Shown here: piece after piece, positions 7,751-15,237 of the stretch | Layout: every line of letters begins with the position of its first letter | How positions within the stretch are numbered: the stretch's first letter is position 1 | Source: 9FT-COMBO-48-23 sp964400675 | Lineage (GTDB): Bacteria > Chloroflexota > Dehalococcoidia > GIF9 > UBA5629 | Direction of reading: 5' to 3' | Assembly: GCA_964400675.1 (NCBI GenBank) | Contig: CAYNVO010000012.1 | Span: 1 to 54,613 of the forward strand | DNA length: 54,613 nucleotides | Made by a program: the position numbers and the translations under genes | Notes under the pieces: model-generated | The model's input: the letters and a program-made list of their open reading frames with translations, nothing else | What the model was told of the DNA's origin: nothing | The model's database searches: none

Positions 7751-8148
7751 CACCTTTGTCATTCTGAGGGAACCACCCTTTGTCATTCTGAGAGAACCAC
7801 CCTTTGTCATTCTGAGGAAACCACCCTTTGTCATTCTGAGAGAACCACCCTTTGTCATTCTGAGGGAACCACCCTTTGTCATTCTGAGAGAACCACCCTT
7901 TGTCATTCTGAGAGAACCACNNNNNNNNNNNNNNNNNNNNNNNNNNNNNNNNNNNNNNNNNNNNNNNNNNNNNNNNNNNNNNNNNNNNNNNNNNNNNNNN
8001 NNNNNNNNNNNNNNNNNNNNTTCTGAGAGAACCACCCTTTGTCATTCTGAGAGAACCACCCTTTGTCATTCTGAGAGAACCACCCTTTGTCATTCTGAGG
8101 AAACCACCCTTTGTCATTCTGAGGAAACCACCCTTTGTCATTCTGAGA
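7751..8148. repeat. 24-bp tandem repeat array of the TCATTCTGAG family, with assembly gap
   Basis: The sequence GTCATTCTGAG recurs every 24 bp at 7758, 7782, 7806, 7830, 7854, 7878 and 7902, and again at 8041, 8065, 8089, 8113 and 8137. Units differ at the GAGAGA, GAGGGA or GAGGAA positions. The 100 N at 7921-8020 lie within the array, so the true copy number is unknown. There are no spacers, so this is not CRISPR. Open frames across it on both strands are repeat translations, not genes. The array fills most of the 640-bp gene-free interval 7665-8304. Confidence 0.92.
7921..8020. other. Assembly gap (100 N)
   Basis: Exactly 100 unknown bases, the usual placeholder for a scaffold gap of unknown length. 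It falls in the 24-bp tandem array, which probably caused the break in assembly. Confidence 0.98.
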
Positions 8149-8264
8149 GAGCGCAGCGACCGAAGAATCTCATCGTATCTCAAGGCAAATCCCCGAGTAA
8201 AGAAAGCCCGGAGATTCTTCCCCTTCCCCTTCGCCTTTGGCTCAGGGTCAGGGTCAGAATGACA
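8131..8264. repeat. Composite inverted-repeat element closing the 24-bp array
   Basis: It begins with GTCATTCTGAG plus GCGACCGAAGAATCT and ends with AGATTCTTCC...TCAGAATGAC, so its two ends are inverted copies. The inner part GCCTTTGGCTCAGGGTCAGG recurs in reverse orientation near 20870-20910, which shows that the element is dispersed. Confidence 0.75.
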
Positions 8265-8304
8265 TTCGGTTACAGCTAGATGGTCTCGATCAAGGAGGTA
8301 AATC

Positions 8305-10302
8305 ATGAGATTACTGACTACAATAAAGAAAAAACTGAAAGATGAATCCGGCCAGGCGCTGGCAATGGCGCTGATTATGCTGGTGCTGGGAGGCTTGCTG
8401 GTGGTGCCTACCCTCAGCTTTATGACCACCAACCTGAAAGCCAACCGCGTCGTTGACGAGGCGAACCTGAGGCTATACGCCGCCGACGCCGGCATCCAGT
8501 ATGCCTCCAGCAGGTTCCTATCAGGTGTCGACCCGGCGGCCCCGGAGTTCTTGCCGCCTTCCCTGACGGACCCGGTTAACGGATGTGAGGTTACCTTAGC
8601 CAGGCAATTTGTAGGCGACGACCTCTGTGTGATTACTTCCACCGCCACAGACCCGGCTACCGGCAAGAGCACCGAAATACACGCCAGTTTTCAAGCCAAT
8701 GCGGCGCAGTTTGAAACCGCCCCTTCGCCCTTCGACTACGCCGTGGCTACGCTGGGCGGCGACCTGACCCTGACCGGCAGCTCCTCAATAACCAGCGATG
8801 TTCCTGGCGAGGGCAACGTATGGGTAAACGGCGACATCAACCTTGATTGGAGTTGTACAATCGACGGTGACGCCGATGTAACCGGCACCTGCAATCGACC
8901 GGACAACATCGAGGGCACCTATACTCCGGGCAGCGACCCTACGGATAGACCTGAGTGGCTGGACGACCAGGTAACTTGCTATATCGCCAACACCGATGTG
9001 CCGACGCCGGACTTTGCTGGACAGGCTTGGGACCAAGTATACTCGGGGAACAAGACTCTGGGTTGGTCAGACCCATACACTTTTGATTCATTACACGTAA
9101 CTGGGAACCTGACGATTAGCGGCACAAATAACGGTGGCATATATACTTTCAACGGTCCTGTCTGGGTTGAAGGCGACCTGAAGATACAGAGCGGCGCTAA
9201 TTATATTACCTTTAAGGCGCCGGTTAGAGTAGGTAACATAGCAAATGGCTATGCAGACTTCGGCGGAAGTGGCTGGGTAAAGTTTGAGAATCCGGCAGCG
9301 GAGTCGATAATAGCTTACGGCAGTCACGCTGCCGGCACAATACAGAGCTCGGGGATTCATATCGCCGGTGACTCCGCCTCTGTTATTCTAACCTCCGGCA
9401 CATACGGCGACGGCGGAGCCGTCAGTGTAAAGCTACAGGACAGCTGGGATAACTCTACCTGGACGGATGTCTCCCCCTGCGGAACTTTACCGCTGGTCGA
9501 CGAGGTAAACGACAACGGCACCGTCAGGCAAAACTATACCGGCACGACGAAGCCTTACCTGCGGGTAGTGGCTACCGTCTCCGGAGCCGTCTGTCCCTTC
9601 GGCGTAACCGTTGTCAGAAACACCACCTTACATGTGAGGGAATATCTAAAAGTCAGCGGCAGCCGCTCATGCTGGTTCGACGGTCCGGTTGTTGTCAGCG
9701 GTAATGCAGCGACAAGTAGCAAAATTGTAGACATCGGCGGCAGCAAAGACGGTGTCGCCTGGGACATGGTTTTCAGAGGCACCCTCCGGGCAACGGAGCC
9801 GGTTCCGAACTGCAACCACGAGATATATCTCGGCGGCAGCAAGGTATTCGAGTTCTATGATGTGGTGTACACCAATGTATCGGCGGAAATAGCCGGCGCC
9901 ACCGGTAGCAACATGACCTTCACCAAAGCCTTTATCGCCGACTGCGACATAGATGTCAGCGGCAGCTCAGTCATAGACGCCCCACCGACAACCAGCCCCA
10001 TATTCGTTTCGCGTAATGGGAATGTTGACATTAGCGGCGCTACCAGGGTGGACGCCATCGTTTATGCTCCCGGTGGGGGGTGGGATTTGCCTGTCAAAGC
10101 AAATGTTGGCAATGTGCATGTCAGCGGCAGCAGCCAGCTCGAAGGCGCCATTGTGTCAAAAAGCGCCCTGCTTGAAGGTGCCGTAATTCTAAAATACCCG
10201 GTAGTGCTCCGGGAGAGAGATGAGGTCCATGACCCCGAAGGAGGCGGCCCAGGAGGGCAGAGCGAGAGCACTTACTCCATAGTCAGCTACTCAATTCAGT
10301 AG
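8305..10302 (+). CDS. PilX-like N-terminal domain surface protein with a long repeat-rich ectodomain
   Basis: This 665-residue protein starts behind a strong AAGGAGG site. Its N-terminus (SGQALAMALIMLVLGG, residues about 15-40) resembles the PilX-type pilus assembly start: one membrane helix without a prepilin cleavage Glu motif. The remainder is Gly/Ser/Thr-rich, with recurring short motifs such as VSGSSxxxGAIV, VSGSR and ISGATRVDAIV. These are spaced like rungs of a beta-helix or polymer-forming domain. It probably caps or decorates the pilus, or acts as an adhesin. The operon ends here at a strong terminator. The ectodomain function is not recognised. Confidence 0.72.
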   Translation: MRLLTTIKKKLKDESGQALAMALIMLVLGGLLVVPTLSFMTTNLKANRVVDEANLRLYAADAGIQYASSRFLSGVDPAAPEFLPPSLTDPVNGCEVTLARQFVGDDLCVITSTATDPATGKSTEIHASFQANAAQFETAPSPFDYAVATLGGDLTLTGSSSITSDVPGEGNVWVNGDINLDWSCTIDGDADVTGTCNRPDNIEGTYTPGSDPTDRPEWLDDQVTCYIANTDVPTPDFAGQAWDQVYSGNKTLGWSDPYTFDSLHVTGNLTISGTNNGGIYTFNGPVWVEGDLKIQSGANYITFKAPVRVGNIANGYADFGGSGWVKFENPAAESIIAYGSHAAGTIQSSGIHIAGDSASVILTSGTYGDGGAVSVKLQDSWDNSTWTDVSPCGTLPLVDEVNDNGTVRQNYTGTTKPYLRVVATVSGAVCPFGVTVVRNTTLHVREYLKVSGSRSCWFDGPVVVSGNAATSSKIVDIGGSKDGVAWDMVFRGTLRATEPVPNCNHEIYLGGSKVFEFYDVVYTNVSAEIAGATGSNMTFTKAFIADCDIDVSGSSVIDAPPTTSPIFVSRNGNVDISGATRVDAIVYAPGGGWDLPVKANVGNVHVSGSSQLEGAIVSKSALLEGAVILKYPVVLRERDEVHDPEGGGPGGQSESTYSIVSYSIQ

Positions 10303-10322
10303 CCGCCCCCATCAAATATGTG

Positions 10323-10355
10323 CAGGTCGGAGCAGATGCTCCGACCTGACTTTTT
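10323..10355 (+). terminator. Rho-independent terminator of the pilC-PilX run
   Basis: CAGGTCGGAGC (10323-10333) pairs perfectly with GCTCCGACCTG (10338-10348) around AGAT, followed by GACTTTTT. It lies 20 bp after the PilX-like stop codon. Confidence 0.92.
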
Positions 10356-10361
10356 CCTGTC

Positions 10362-11079
10362 ATTCTGAGCCCTTCGTTAATGTCATTCTGAAGGAGCGAA
10401 GTGACTGAAGAATCTCACACCGCTCATTCCGAGCCTGTCGAAGAATCTGAGCCCTTCGTTAATGTCATTCTGAAGGAGCGAAATGACTGAAGAATCTCAC
10501 ACCGCTCATTCCGAGCCCTTCGTTAATGTCATTCTGAAGGAGCGAAGTGACTGAAGAATCTCACACCGCTCATTCTGAGCCTGTCGAAGAATCTGAGCCC
10601 TCCGTTAATGTCATTCTGAAGGAGCAAAGTGACTGAAGAATCTCACACCGCTCATTCTGAGCCTGTCGAAGAATCTGAGCCCTCCGTTAATGTCATTCTG
10701 AAGGAGCAAAGTGACTGAAGAATCTCACACCGCTCATTCTGAGCCTGTCGAAGAATCTGAGCCCTCCGTTAATGTCATTCTGAAGGAGCAAAGTGACTGA
10801 AGAATCTCACACCGCTCATTCTGAGCCTGTCGAAGAATCTGAGCCCTCCGTTAATGTCATTCTGAAGGAGCGAAGTGACTGAAGAATCTCACACCGCTCA
10901 CTCTGAGCCTGTCGAAGAATCTGAGCCCTCCGTTAATGTCATTCTGAAGGAGCAAAGTGACTGAAGAATCTCACACCGCTCATTCTGAGCCTGTCGAAGA
11001 ATCTAACCCTTTGAGGCTGATTCTCGTTGAGATTCTTCGGTCGTCCTTCCCATCCGGGAAGGGCTCCCTCAGAATGACA
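10362..11079. repeat. 82-bp higher-order tandem array built from TCATTCTGA palindromes
   Basis: The marker CGTTAATGTCATTCTGAAGG recurs with its start near 10373, 10455, 10519, 10601, 10683, 10765, 10847 and 10929. That is a strict 82-bp period, except for one 64-bp unit that lacks 18 bp. Each unit holds GAAGAATCTCACACCGCTCA and GAGCCTGTCGAAGAATCTGA blocks. A closing inverted arm (GATTCTTCGG...TCAGAATGACAT) ends near 11079. It fills most of the 915-bp gene-free interval 10303-11217; no coding sequence is credible in it. Confidence 0.93.
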
Positions 11080-11217
11080 TATAATGAAGGACTGGCGATG
11101 ACAGCATAGATAAAGGAGTCACAAATTACCCACCTCTGTTTTTTTTGAATGAAACGTGTTACACTAGATTAAGCTGTAGAATGAGCTAAAAAATCTAAAG
11201 AGAGCGAAGAGATAAAC

Positions 11218-11421
11218 ATGGCAAAAGTCAAAGACCTGACCGTTGAGGACCTTGAGTTCTTAATAGAGCAGAAAGTCCTGGAGATACTCGGAGACCCGGA
11301 CTCTGATTTGGAATTGAAGCCAGAATTTAAGCAGGAACTGGGTAGACGCCTGAGAGCTTCATCCAGGCGGATTTCCCACGAAGATATAGTGAGAAAATTC
11401 GGTGAAGGTTCTTTGGATTGA
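11218..11421 (+). CDS. Small antitoxin-like protein
   Basis: This 67-residue, highly charged, mostly helical protein (DLTVEDLEFLIEQKV, then a helix ending ISHEDIVRKFG) resembles small type II antitoxin-like proteins common in cyanobacteria and Chloroflexota. Assignment rests on size, composition and context, not on a diagnostic motif. Its 3' end overlaps a short frame that reads like the start of a RelE/ParE toxin. Without a full toxin it may be a solitary relic or a regulator. The pil genes begin immediately downstream. Confidence 0.5.
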   Translation: MAKVKDLTVEDLEFLIEQKVLEILGDPDSDLELKPEFKQELGRRLRASSRRISHEDIVRKFGEGSLD

Positions 11422-11488
11422 AGCGGCGATAAAAGACCTTTCGTCGGTCATAAAGGAGAAATCTACCGAACCAGGTAGTAAGAAATGA
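11402..11488 (+). pseudogene. N-terminal stub of a RelE/ParE-type toxin
   Basis: A GTG-started frame of 28 codons (MKVLWIEAAIKDLSSVIKE...) overlaps the antitoxin-like gene by 20 bases, as toxin genes often do. It matches the typical start of RelE/ParE toxins (a strand, then a helix with xxAxxDL). It stops at 11486-11488, overlapping the ATG of pilO by one codon. A complete toxin has about 85-100 residues, so this is a remnant or a short leader peptide now coupled to pilO. Confidence 0.4.
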
Positions 11489-12069
11489 TTCAGCCGGAGG
11501 CACCGGAAAAGAAGAAAGGCATTCTCGACAGGCTGCCCAAGATGGGCAGGATAAGCCAGCTTATATTGCTCATCGGCACCTTCCTGGTCATATTCATCCC
11601 CTTGATGGTAATCTACCAGCAGCAGCCGGAAATACAGGCTGATTTAGAAGTCACTCTTGCCAACCTGCAAAAAATACTGACGGTGGAGCAAACGCCGAAA
11701 GCCAAATATGAAGCTGAGCTGGCGCAGGTCACGGCAGAGGCGGAGGCGGCTAAAGCCGTTTTCCCCAGCCCCAGTCAGACGCCCGAAATAGTCGATGCCC
11801 TGCTGGAACTGGCTAACCTCAACGACATATACGTCACGCAGACCAGGGTATCAACTTCCCAGCCAAAAGGCTCTATAGGTCCGCAATTGACAGTTGAGCT
11901 TGGGCTTAAAGGTCAGGTGCCCAAGTTCCAGAACTTCCTGCTGGCGCTTGATACCAGCCTGCCAACATCCCAGATCAGGCAGTTGACTTTCTCAATCGCC
12001 GGAACCGGAGAGGTATATGATACAGCCAAGGTCGTAATCGATATATTGTGCTATGAAAGCGGTGAGTAG
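11485..12069 (+). CDS. pilO: Type IV pilus alignment-complex protein PilO
   Basis: This 194-residue bitopic membrane protein has a basic cytoplasmic start and one membrane helix (residues about 24-45, QLILLIGTFLVIFIPLMVIY). A coiled coil (about 48-95) and a C-terminal ferredoxin-like domain follow (LTVELGLKGQVPKFQNFLLALD is the recognisable part, about 130-155). This is the PilO layout; PilO pairs with PilN to link the cytoplasmic PilM ring to the envelope. In the ancestral order pilM-pilN followed directly, but a nuclease cassette now lies in between. Confidence 0.78.
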   Translation: MIQPEAPEKKKGILDRLPKMGRISQLILLIGTFLVIFIPLMVIYQQQPEIQADLEVTLANLQKILTVEQTPKAKYEAELAQVTAEAEAAKAVFPSPSQTPEIVDALLELANLNDIYVTQTRVSTSQPKGSIGPQLTVELGLKGQVPKFQNFLLALDTSLPTSQIRQLTFSIAGTGEVYDTAKVVIDILCYESGE

Positions 12070-12085
12070 CAGCTATGTTAACTCT
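12068..12085 (+). repeat. Left 18-bp direct repeat of the DUF559 cassette
   Basis: AGCAGCTATGTTAACTCT overlaps the pilO stop codon and is repeated exactly at 12677-12694, where it contains the pilM-pilN start codon. The arrangement looks like a duplication made when the intervening 591 bp was inserted. Confidence 0.85.
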
Positions 12086-12203
12086 AAAATTATATAGTGA
12101 CAGGCATTCAGATATGTCCGTGGTGTCCGATTGGTGGACAGACCTGAGTTTGCGCCTGCATGGCTCAATTTCTCTCTCCCCTGGCGGGAGAGAGTCAGAG
12201 TGA
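12075..12203 (+). pseudogene. Orphaned first codons of pilM left of the insertion
   Basis: The left direct repeat carries the same ATG-TTA-ACT-CT that starts pilM at 12684. From it a 42-codon frame runs into the cassette and ends in the hairpin repeat with ...LSPGGRESE, the same tail as the DUF559 protein. It is a by-product of the insertion and unlikely to be functional. Confidence 0.5.
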
Positions 12204-12208
12204 GGGGG
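12172..12208. repeat. Half-copy of the CCCTCACC-type palindrome upstream of the DUF559 gene
   Basis: CTCTCTCCC pairs with GGGAGAGAG around CTGGC, followed by TCAGAGTGAGGGGG. The same 37 bp recurs at 12631-12667. The GAGGGGG may serve as ribosome site for the DUF559 gene. Confidence 0.85.
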
Positions 12209-12221
12209 AAAAAATAAAGTA

Positions 12222-12662
12222 ATGAAGGGGAATCAGCAGCAAATAAATTTCGCTCGCAGGTTGCGCCACGAGCAAACTGATGCTGAGACAATCCTCTGGT
12301 CAAAGCTAAAGCATAAACAACTAGAGGGGGTGAAATTCAGGAGGCAGCAACCAATAGGCCAATACATCGTCGATTTTGTGAGTTTTGACAATAAGTTGAT
12401 ACTTGAGATTGACGGTGGCCAGCATAATGAGGAAACGGTGAGAAAAAGAGATAACGCCAGAACAGTGATGCTGAGAAGAAGTGGCTACTGTGTTCTAAGG
12501 TTTTGGGATAACGAGGTCTTACTCAACACAGATGGTGTTTTGGAGGAGATCAGGCAAAACATAAATCAAGAGTTTCACCCTCACCCAAACCCTCTCCCGT
12601 CAAGGGAGAGGGTTAAGGGAAGCACCATTCCTCTCTCCCCTGGCGGGAGAGAGTCAGAGTGA
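12222..12662 (+). CDS. DUF559 endonuclease-domain protein (mobile cassette)
   Basis: This 146-residue protein matches the DUF559/YcjD family of Vsr-like, PD-(D/E)XK-related predicted nucleases. It has an N-terminal ARRLRHEQTDAETILW, then GQYIVDFVSFDNKLILEIDG with QH (about residues 45-68). RDNARTVMLRRSGYCVLRFW and a final NEVL segment follow. Its last 27 residues are translated from the palindromic repeat (HPHPNPLPSRE... and SPGGRESE), so the gene and its repeat are fused. It sits between pilO and pilM inside an 18-bp direct repeat. The substrate is unknown. Confidence 0.85.
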   Translation: MKGNQQQINFARRLRHEQTDAETILWSKLKHKQLEGVKFRRQQPIGQYIVDFVSFDNKLILEIDGGQHNEETVRKRDNARTVMLRRSGYCVLRFWDNEVLLNTDGVLEEIRQNINQEFHPHPNPLPSRERVKGSTIPLSPGGRESE

Positions 12663-12668
12663 GGGGGC
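12575..12668. repeat. Full two-hairpin CCCTCACC-type repeat at the right end of the cassette
   Basis: AACCCTCTCCC and GGGAGAGGGTT (12588-12614) form one hairpin. CTCTCTCCC and GGGAGAGAG (12631-12653) form a second. Outer arms CACCCTCAC and GTGAGGGG can pair to close a three-way structure. It overlaps the 3' end of the DUF559 gene and stops nine bases before the right direct repeat. Confidence 0.85.
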
Positions 12669-12676
12669 AAGAGATA

Positions 12677-12694
12677 AGCAGCTATGTTAACTCT
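12677..12694 (+). repeat. Right 18-bp direct repeat of the DUF559 cassette
   Basis: This is an exact copy of 12068-12085. It contains the functional pilM-pilN start codon at 12684, so the insertion leaves the downstream gene intact. Confidence 0.85.
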
Positions 12695-14084
12695 GGACAT
12701 TCAAGATAACTCCATAAAGATGATGGCGGTCAGGGGAAGACAGGTGGAAACTGCGGTAAGCCTGCCCCTGGAGCCGGGACTGGTCCAGGATGGTGTCATC
12801 GTCAACCCGTCCGTCGTCGGCATGCGCATTGCCGAGCTTATGGCAGCCCACAGCATTGCCGAAAATAAAGTCTCGGTCGGCATCAGCGGCATCCACGCAA
12901 TATACCGCGTGGCCAACGTGCCCAAACTGCCCAAAAACCTGCTGGACGAGGCGGCTCGCCGGGAGGCGGAAAGGGCAATGCCGGTGCCCCTGGACGAGCT
13001 TTATACATCATGGCAGACAATCAGCATATCGGAGATAGAGACCGCTATTTGCCTGGTCGGCATTCCCCGCGCTACGGTTGACGCCATGCTGGAGACATTG
13101 CGCCAGGCAGGGCTGCAACCTGAGGCTATGGATATCAGGCCCCTGGCTTTAGCCAGAGTTGTCGATGAAAGAGACGCCATCATAATAAATATCCAGCAGA
13201 TTGGCTTTGACATCGTTGTTATGATTGATGGCATACCTGAATTGCTCCACAGCCTGCCATTCTCGGCCGACTCAGTTTCGCCGGACGAAAAGATAGCCGA
13301 TGTAAAGGAAGAGATGGAAAGGACCGTTGCCTTTTACAACTCAAGCCATGCCGAACGGCAGATCACCGCCGGCATGGCAGCTTTCGTCAGCGGTGAGCTG
13401 GGCGAGACGCTGGCGCAGACGCTGGCGGAATATCGAGTTAAACCACTGCCCCAATTGTTGTCCAACACCGATAGCCTGATTACAAGCGAATATGCCTCTA
13501 ATATCGGATTAGCCCTCAGGCAGGCACGCTCTGATGTCAGCCCGGCGCAGGTCAACCTGAATGTCACGCCTGAAGCTTATATGCCCAGGCCATTTCCGCT
13601 AATCCAGCTCGTTTCCTGGGCATTTATCCTCGTCGCCATCGCAATGCTCGTCATGTTCGGCGCATTAACGCTGCAGAAATACAGGCAAACCTTAACCTTG
13701 CAGACCCAAATCAGCAAAATCCATGCTCAGGTCCAGGCTAGACAGGGAACAGAAACAGCAATCAAGAACTTGCAGGCACAAATCGACCAGATTAAAGCAG
13801 GCAGCACCACCTTCCAGCAGCCGCTGGATAACGCCTCGGCACAAAGAGCCAAGGTGAACGGCGATTTAAGCAAGGTGACCAGCTCGCTTCCCGGCATCGC
13901 CAGTTTGCAGTCAATCAGCTACAACAACGGGGTTACCACCTTAACCGGCACCGCCCCCGCCGATACCACAATTGTGGACTATGTCCGCGCCCTGAGGAAC
14001 TCCGGACAGTTCTCCGAAGCGCTGATTTCAGACATGAAAGAGATGGAATTTAACCAGTGGCAGTTCACCCTGACGCTTAAATAA
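12684..14084 (+). CDS. pilM: PilM-PilN fusion protein of the type IV pilus alignment complex
   Basis: Of 466 residues, about 1-280 resemble PilM, the actin-like cytoplasmic protein: LTLDIQDNSIKMM start, VSVGISG, NVPKLPKNLLDEAARREAER, then VVMIDG. It looks divergent in the nucleotide-binding loops. A short linker with NLNVTPEAYMPRP is the conserved PilN start that normally docks into PilM. A membrane helix follows (about 305-328), then a coiled coil (about 335-385) and the PilN periplasmic domain with VRALRNSGQFSEA. PilM and PilN are usually separate genes, so here their contact is built into one chain. It pairs with PilO upstream. Confidence 0.85.
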   Translation: MLTLDIQDNSIKMMAVRGRQVETAVSLPLEPGLVQDGVIVNPSVVGMRIAELMAAHSIAENKVSVGISGIHAIYRVANVPKLPKNLLDEAARREAERAMPVPLDELYTSWQTISISEIETAICLVGIPRATVDAMLETLRQAGLQPEAMDIRPLALARVVDERDAIIINIQQIGFDIVVMIDGIPELLHSLPFSADSVSPDEKIADVKEEMERTVAFYNSSHAERQITAGMAAFVSGELGETLAQTLAEYRVKPLPQLLSNTDSLITSEYASNIGLALRQARSDVSPAQVNLNVTPEAYMPRPFPLIQLVSWAFILVAIAMLVMFGALTLQKYRQTLTLQTQISKIHAQVQARQGTETAIKNLQAQIDQIKAGSTTFQQPLDNASAQRAKVNGDLSKVTSSLPGIASLQSISYNNGVTTLTGTAPADTTIVDYVRALRNSGQFSEALISDMKEMEFNQWQFTLTLK

Positions 14085-14100
14085 CAATTGTCAGCCATCA

Positions 14101-14215
14101 GTTGTCAGATGTCATTGCGAGCCCGAGCGTAACGGAGACGTGGCAATCTCATACCCCCCACGGCCTGAGATTCTTCGGTCGCCCGATTGCATCGGGGCTC
14201 CCTCAGAATGACAAA
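14101..14215. repeat. GTCATTGCGAG and TCATTCTGAG repeat mosaic
   Basis: TGTCATTGCGAG...GTGGCAATCT is followed by GAGATTCTTCGGTCGCCCG...TCAGAATGACA, two related palindrome halves in tandem. It opens the 1.15-kb gene-free region 14085-15237. Two copies of TTGACAAGATAGGTCGCACA occur at about 14252 and 14320 within the same region. Confidence 0.75.
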
Positions 14216-14346
14216 AGGGTCTGGAATTTGGAGAATTCGGATTTACTCTCCCTTGACAAGATAGGTCGCACATCCATTCCCCTCTCCCTTTTGATTTTTG
14301 ACCTTGTTTCCCCTCTCCCTTGACAAGATAGGTCGCACATCATTCC

Positions 14347-14560
14347 CCTCTCCCTTGTCATCCTGAGGTAGCCTCTCCTTTGTCATCCTGAGGTAGCCTC
14401 CCCTTTGTCATCCTGAGAGACCCTCTCCTTTGTCATCCTGAGAGACCCTCCCTTTTGTCATCCTGAGGGACCCTCCCTTTTGTCATCCTGAGGGACCCTC
14501 CCCTTTGTCATCCTGAGGGAGCCTCTCCTTTGTCATCCTGAGGGAGTGAAGCGACCGAAG
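14347..14560. repeat. 25-bp tandem repeat array
   Basis: GTCATCCTGAG recurs every 25 bp at 14357, 14382, 14407, 14432, 14457, 14482, 14507 and 14532. It starts again at 14767, 14792, 14817 and 14842. It is the same family as the 24-bp array near 7.8 kb, with CATCC in place of CATTC. There are no spacers. Confidence 0.92.
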
Positions 14561-14709
14561 GATCTGACTCAAAATAAACTCCTCAACCGAAGAACCTCAC
14601 AAAAAGTAAATCACACCAGAACAGTAGATTCTTCGCGGAGTTTACCCTGAGCCGGGGTTCATCCTTCGACAGGCTCAGGATGAGCGGTGGCGAAGGGCTC
14701 AGAATGACA
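14502..14709. repeat. 208-bp direct repeat, copy 1
   Basis: It matches 14812-15019 without visible differences, at an offset of 310 bp. It contains two 25-bp units, GAAGCGACCGAAGGATCTGA, TTCATCCTTCGACAGGCTCA and a closing CTCAGAATGACA. The exact match indicates a very recent duplication or ongoing homogenisation. Confidence 0.9.
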
Positions 14710-14811
14710 AGTTCGAATCTTTAGCTTTTGATATTTTATATTTGGCATTGAGGGCCCATCTCCTTTGTCATCCTGAGAAACCATCTCCTTTGTCATCCTG
14801 AGAAACCATCT

Positions 14812-15019
14812 CCTTTGTCATCCTGAGGGAGCCTCTCCTTTGTCATCCTGAGGGAGTGAAGCGACCGAAGGATCTGACTCAAAATAAACTCCTCAACCGA
14901 AGAACCTCACAAAAAGTAAATCACACCAGAACAGTAGATTCTTCGCGGAGTTTACCCTGAGCCGGGGTTCATCCTTCGACAGGCTCAGGATGAGCGGTGG
15001 CGAAGGGCTCAGAATGACA
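14812..15019. repeat. 208-bp direct repeat, copy 2
   Basis: This is the second copy of the unit at 14502-14709. After it, short AGAATGACAG-like remnants run to about 15110. Nothing coding is seen up to the pilA terminator. Confidence 0.9.
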
Positions 15020-15140
15020 GGAGGAGAAAATCAGAATGACAGTGGAAAAGCAGGATGACAGGTGGATAAGGGAATTTTTGCATTTTAATCTGTCATTTTG
15101 AGCTTTAACTTTTGACTTTTGAGGTAATCTCCAAAATAAT

Positions 15141-15165
15141 AAGGCAGACCTAAGAGGTCTGCCTT
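15141..15165 (-). terminator. Terminator of the major pilin gene
   Basis: AAGGCAGACC (15141-15150) and GGTCTGCCTT (15156-15165) form a perfect 10-bp stem with loop TAAGA. On the minus strand it is followed by ATTATTTT, giving a T-rich tail about 70-100 bp after the pilin stop. Confidence 0.82.
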
Positions 15166-15237
15166 ATGGCTGCGACGCGTCATTTAATTTTGATTACAAA
15201 GGACATTCAGACTAAACAGATGCCAATAGGTTACTCG

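Noticed and set aside
7751..8148. Possible CRISPR array
   Set aside because: Units are contiguous without unique spacers, and no cas genes are near.
7685..8672. Long open frames across the repeat array on both strands, one of 316 codons on the minus strand
   Set aside because: They are translations of the 24-bp repeat (a multiple of three) and run through the N gap; no start signal or protein-like composition.
10362..11010. Possible CRISPR array with long period
   Set aside because: All 82 bp of each unit are conserved, so there are no spacers.
14102..14323. 73-codon open frame
   Set aside because: Encoded by repeat sequence; no ribosome site and low-complexity product.
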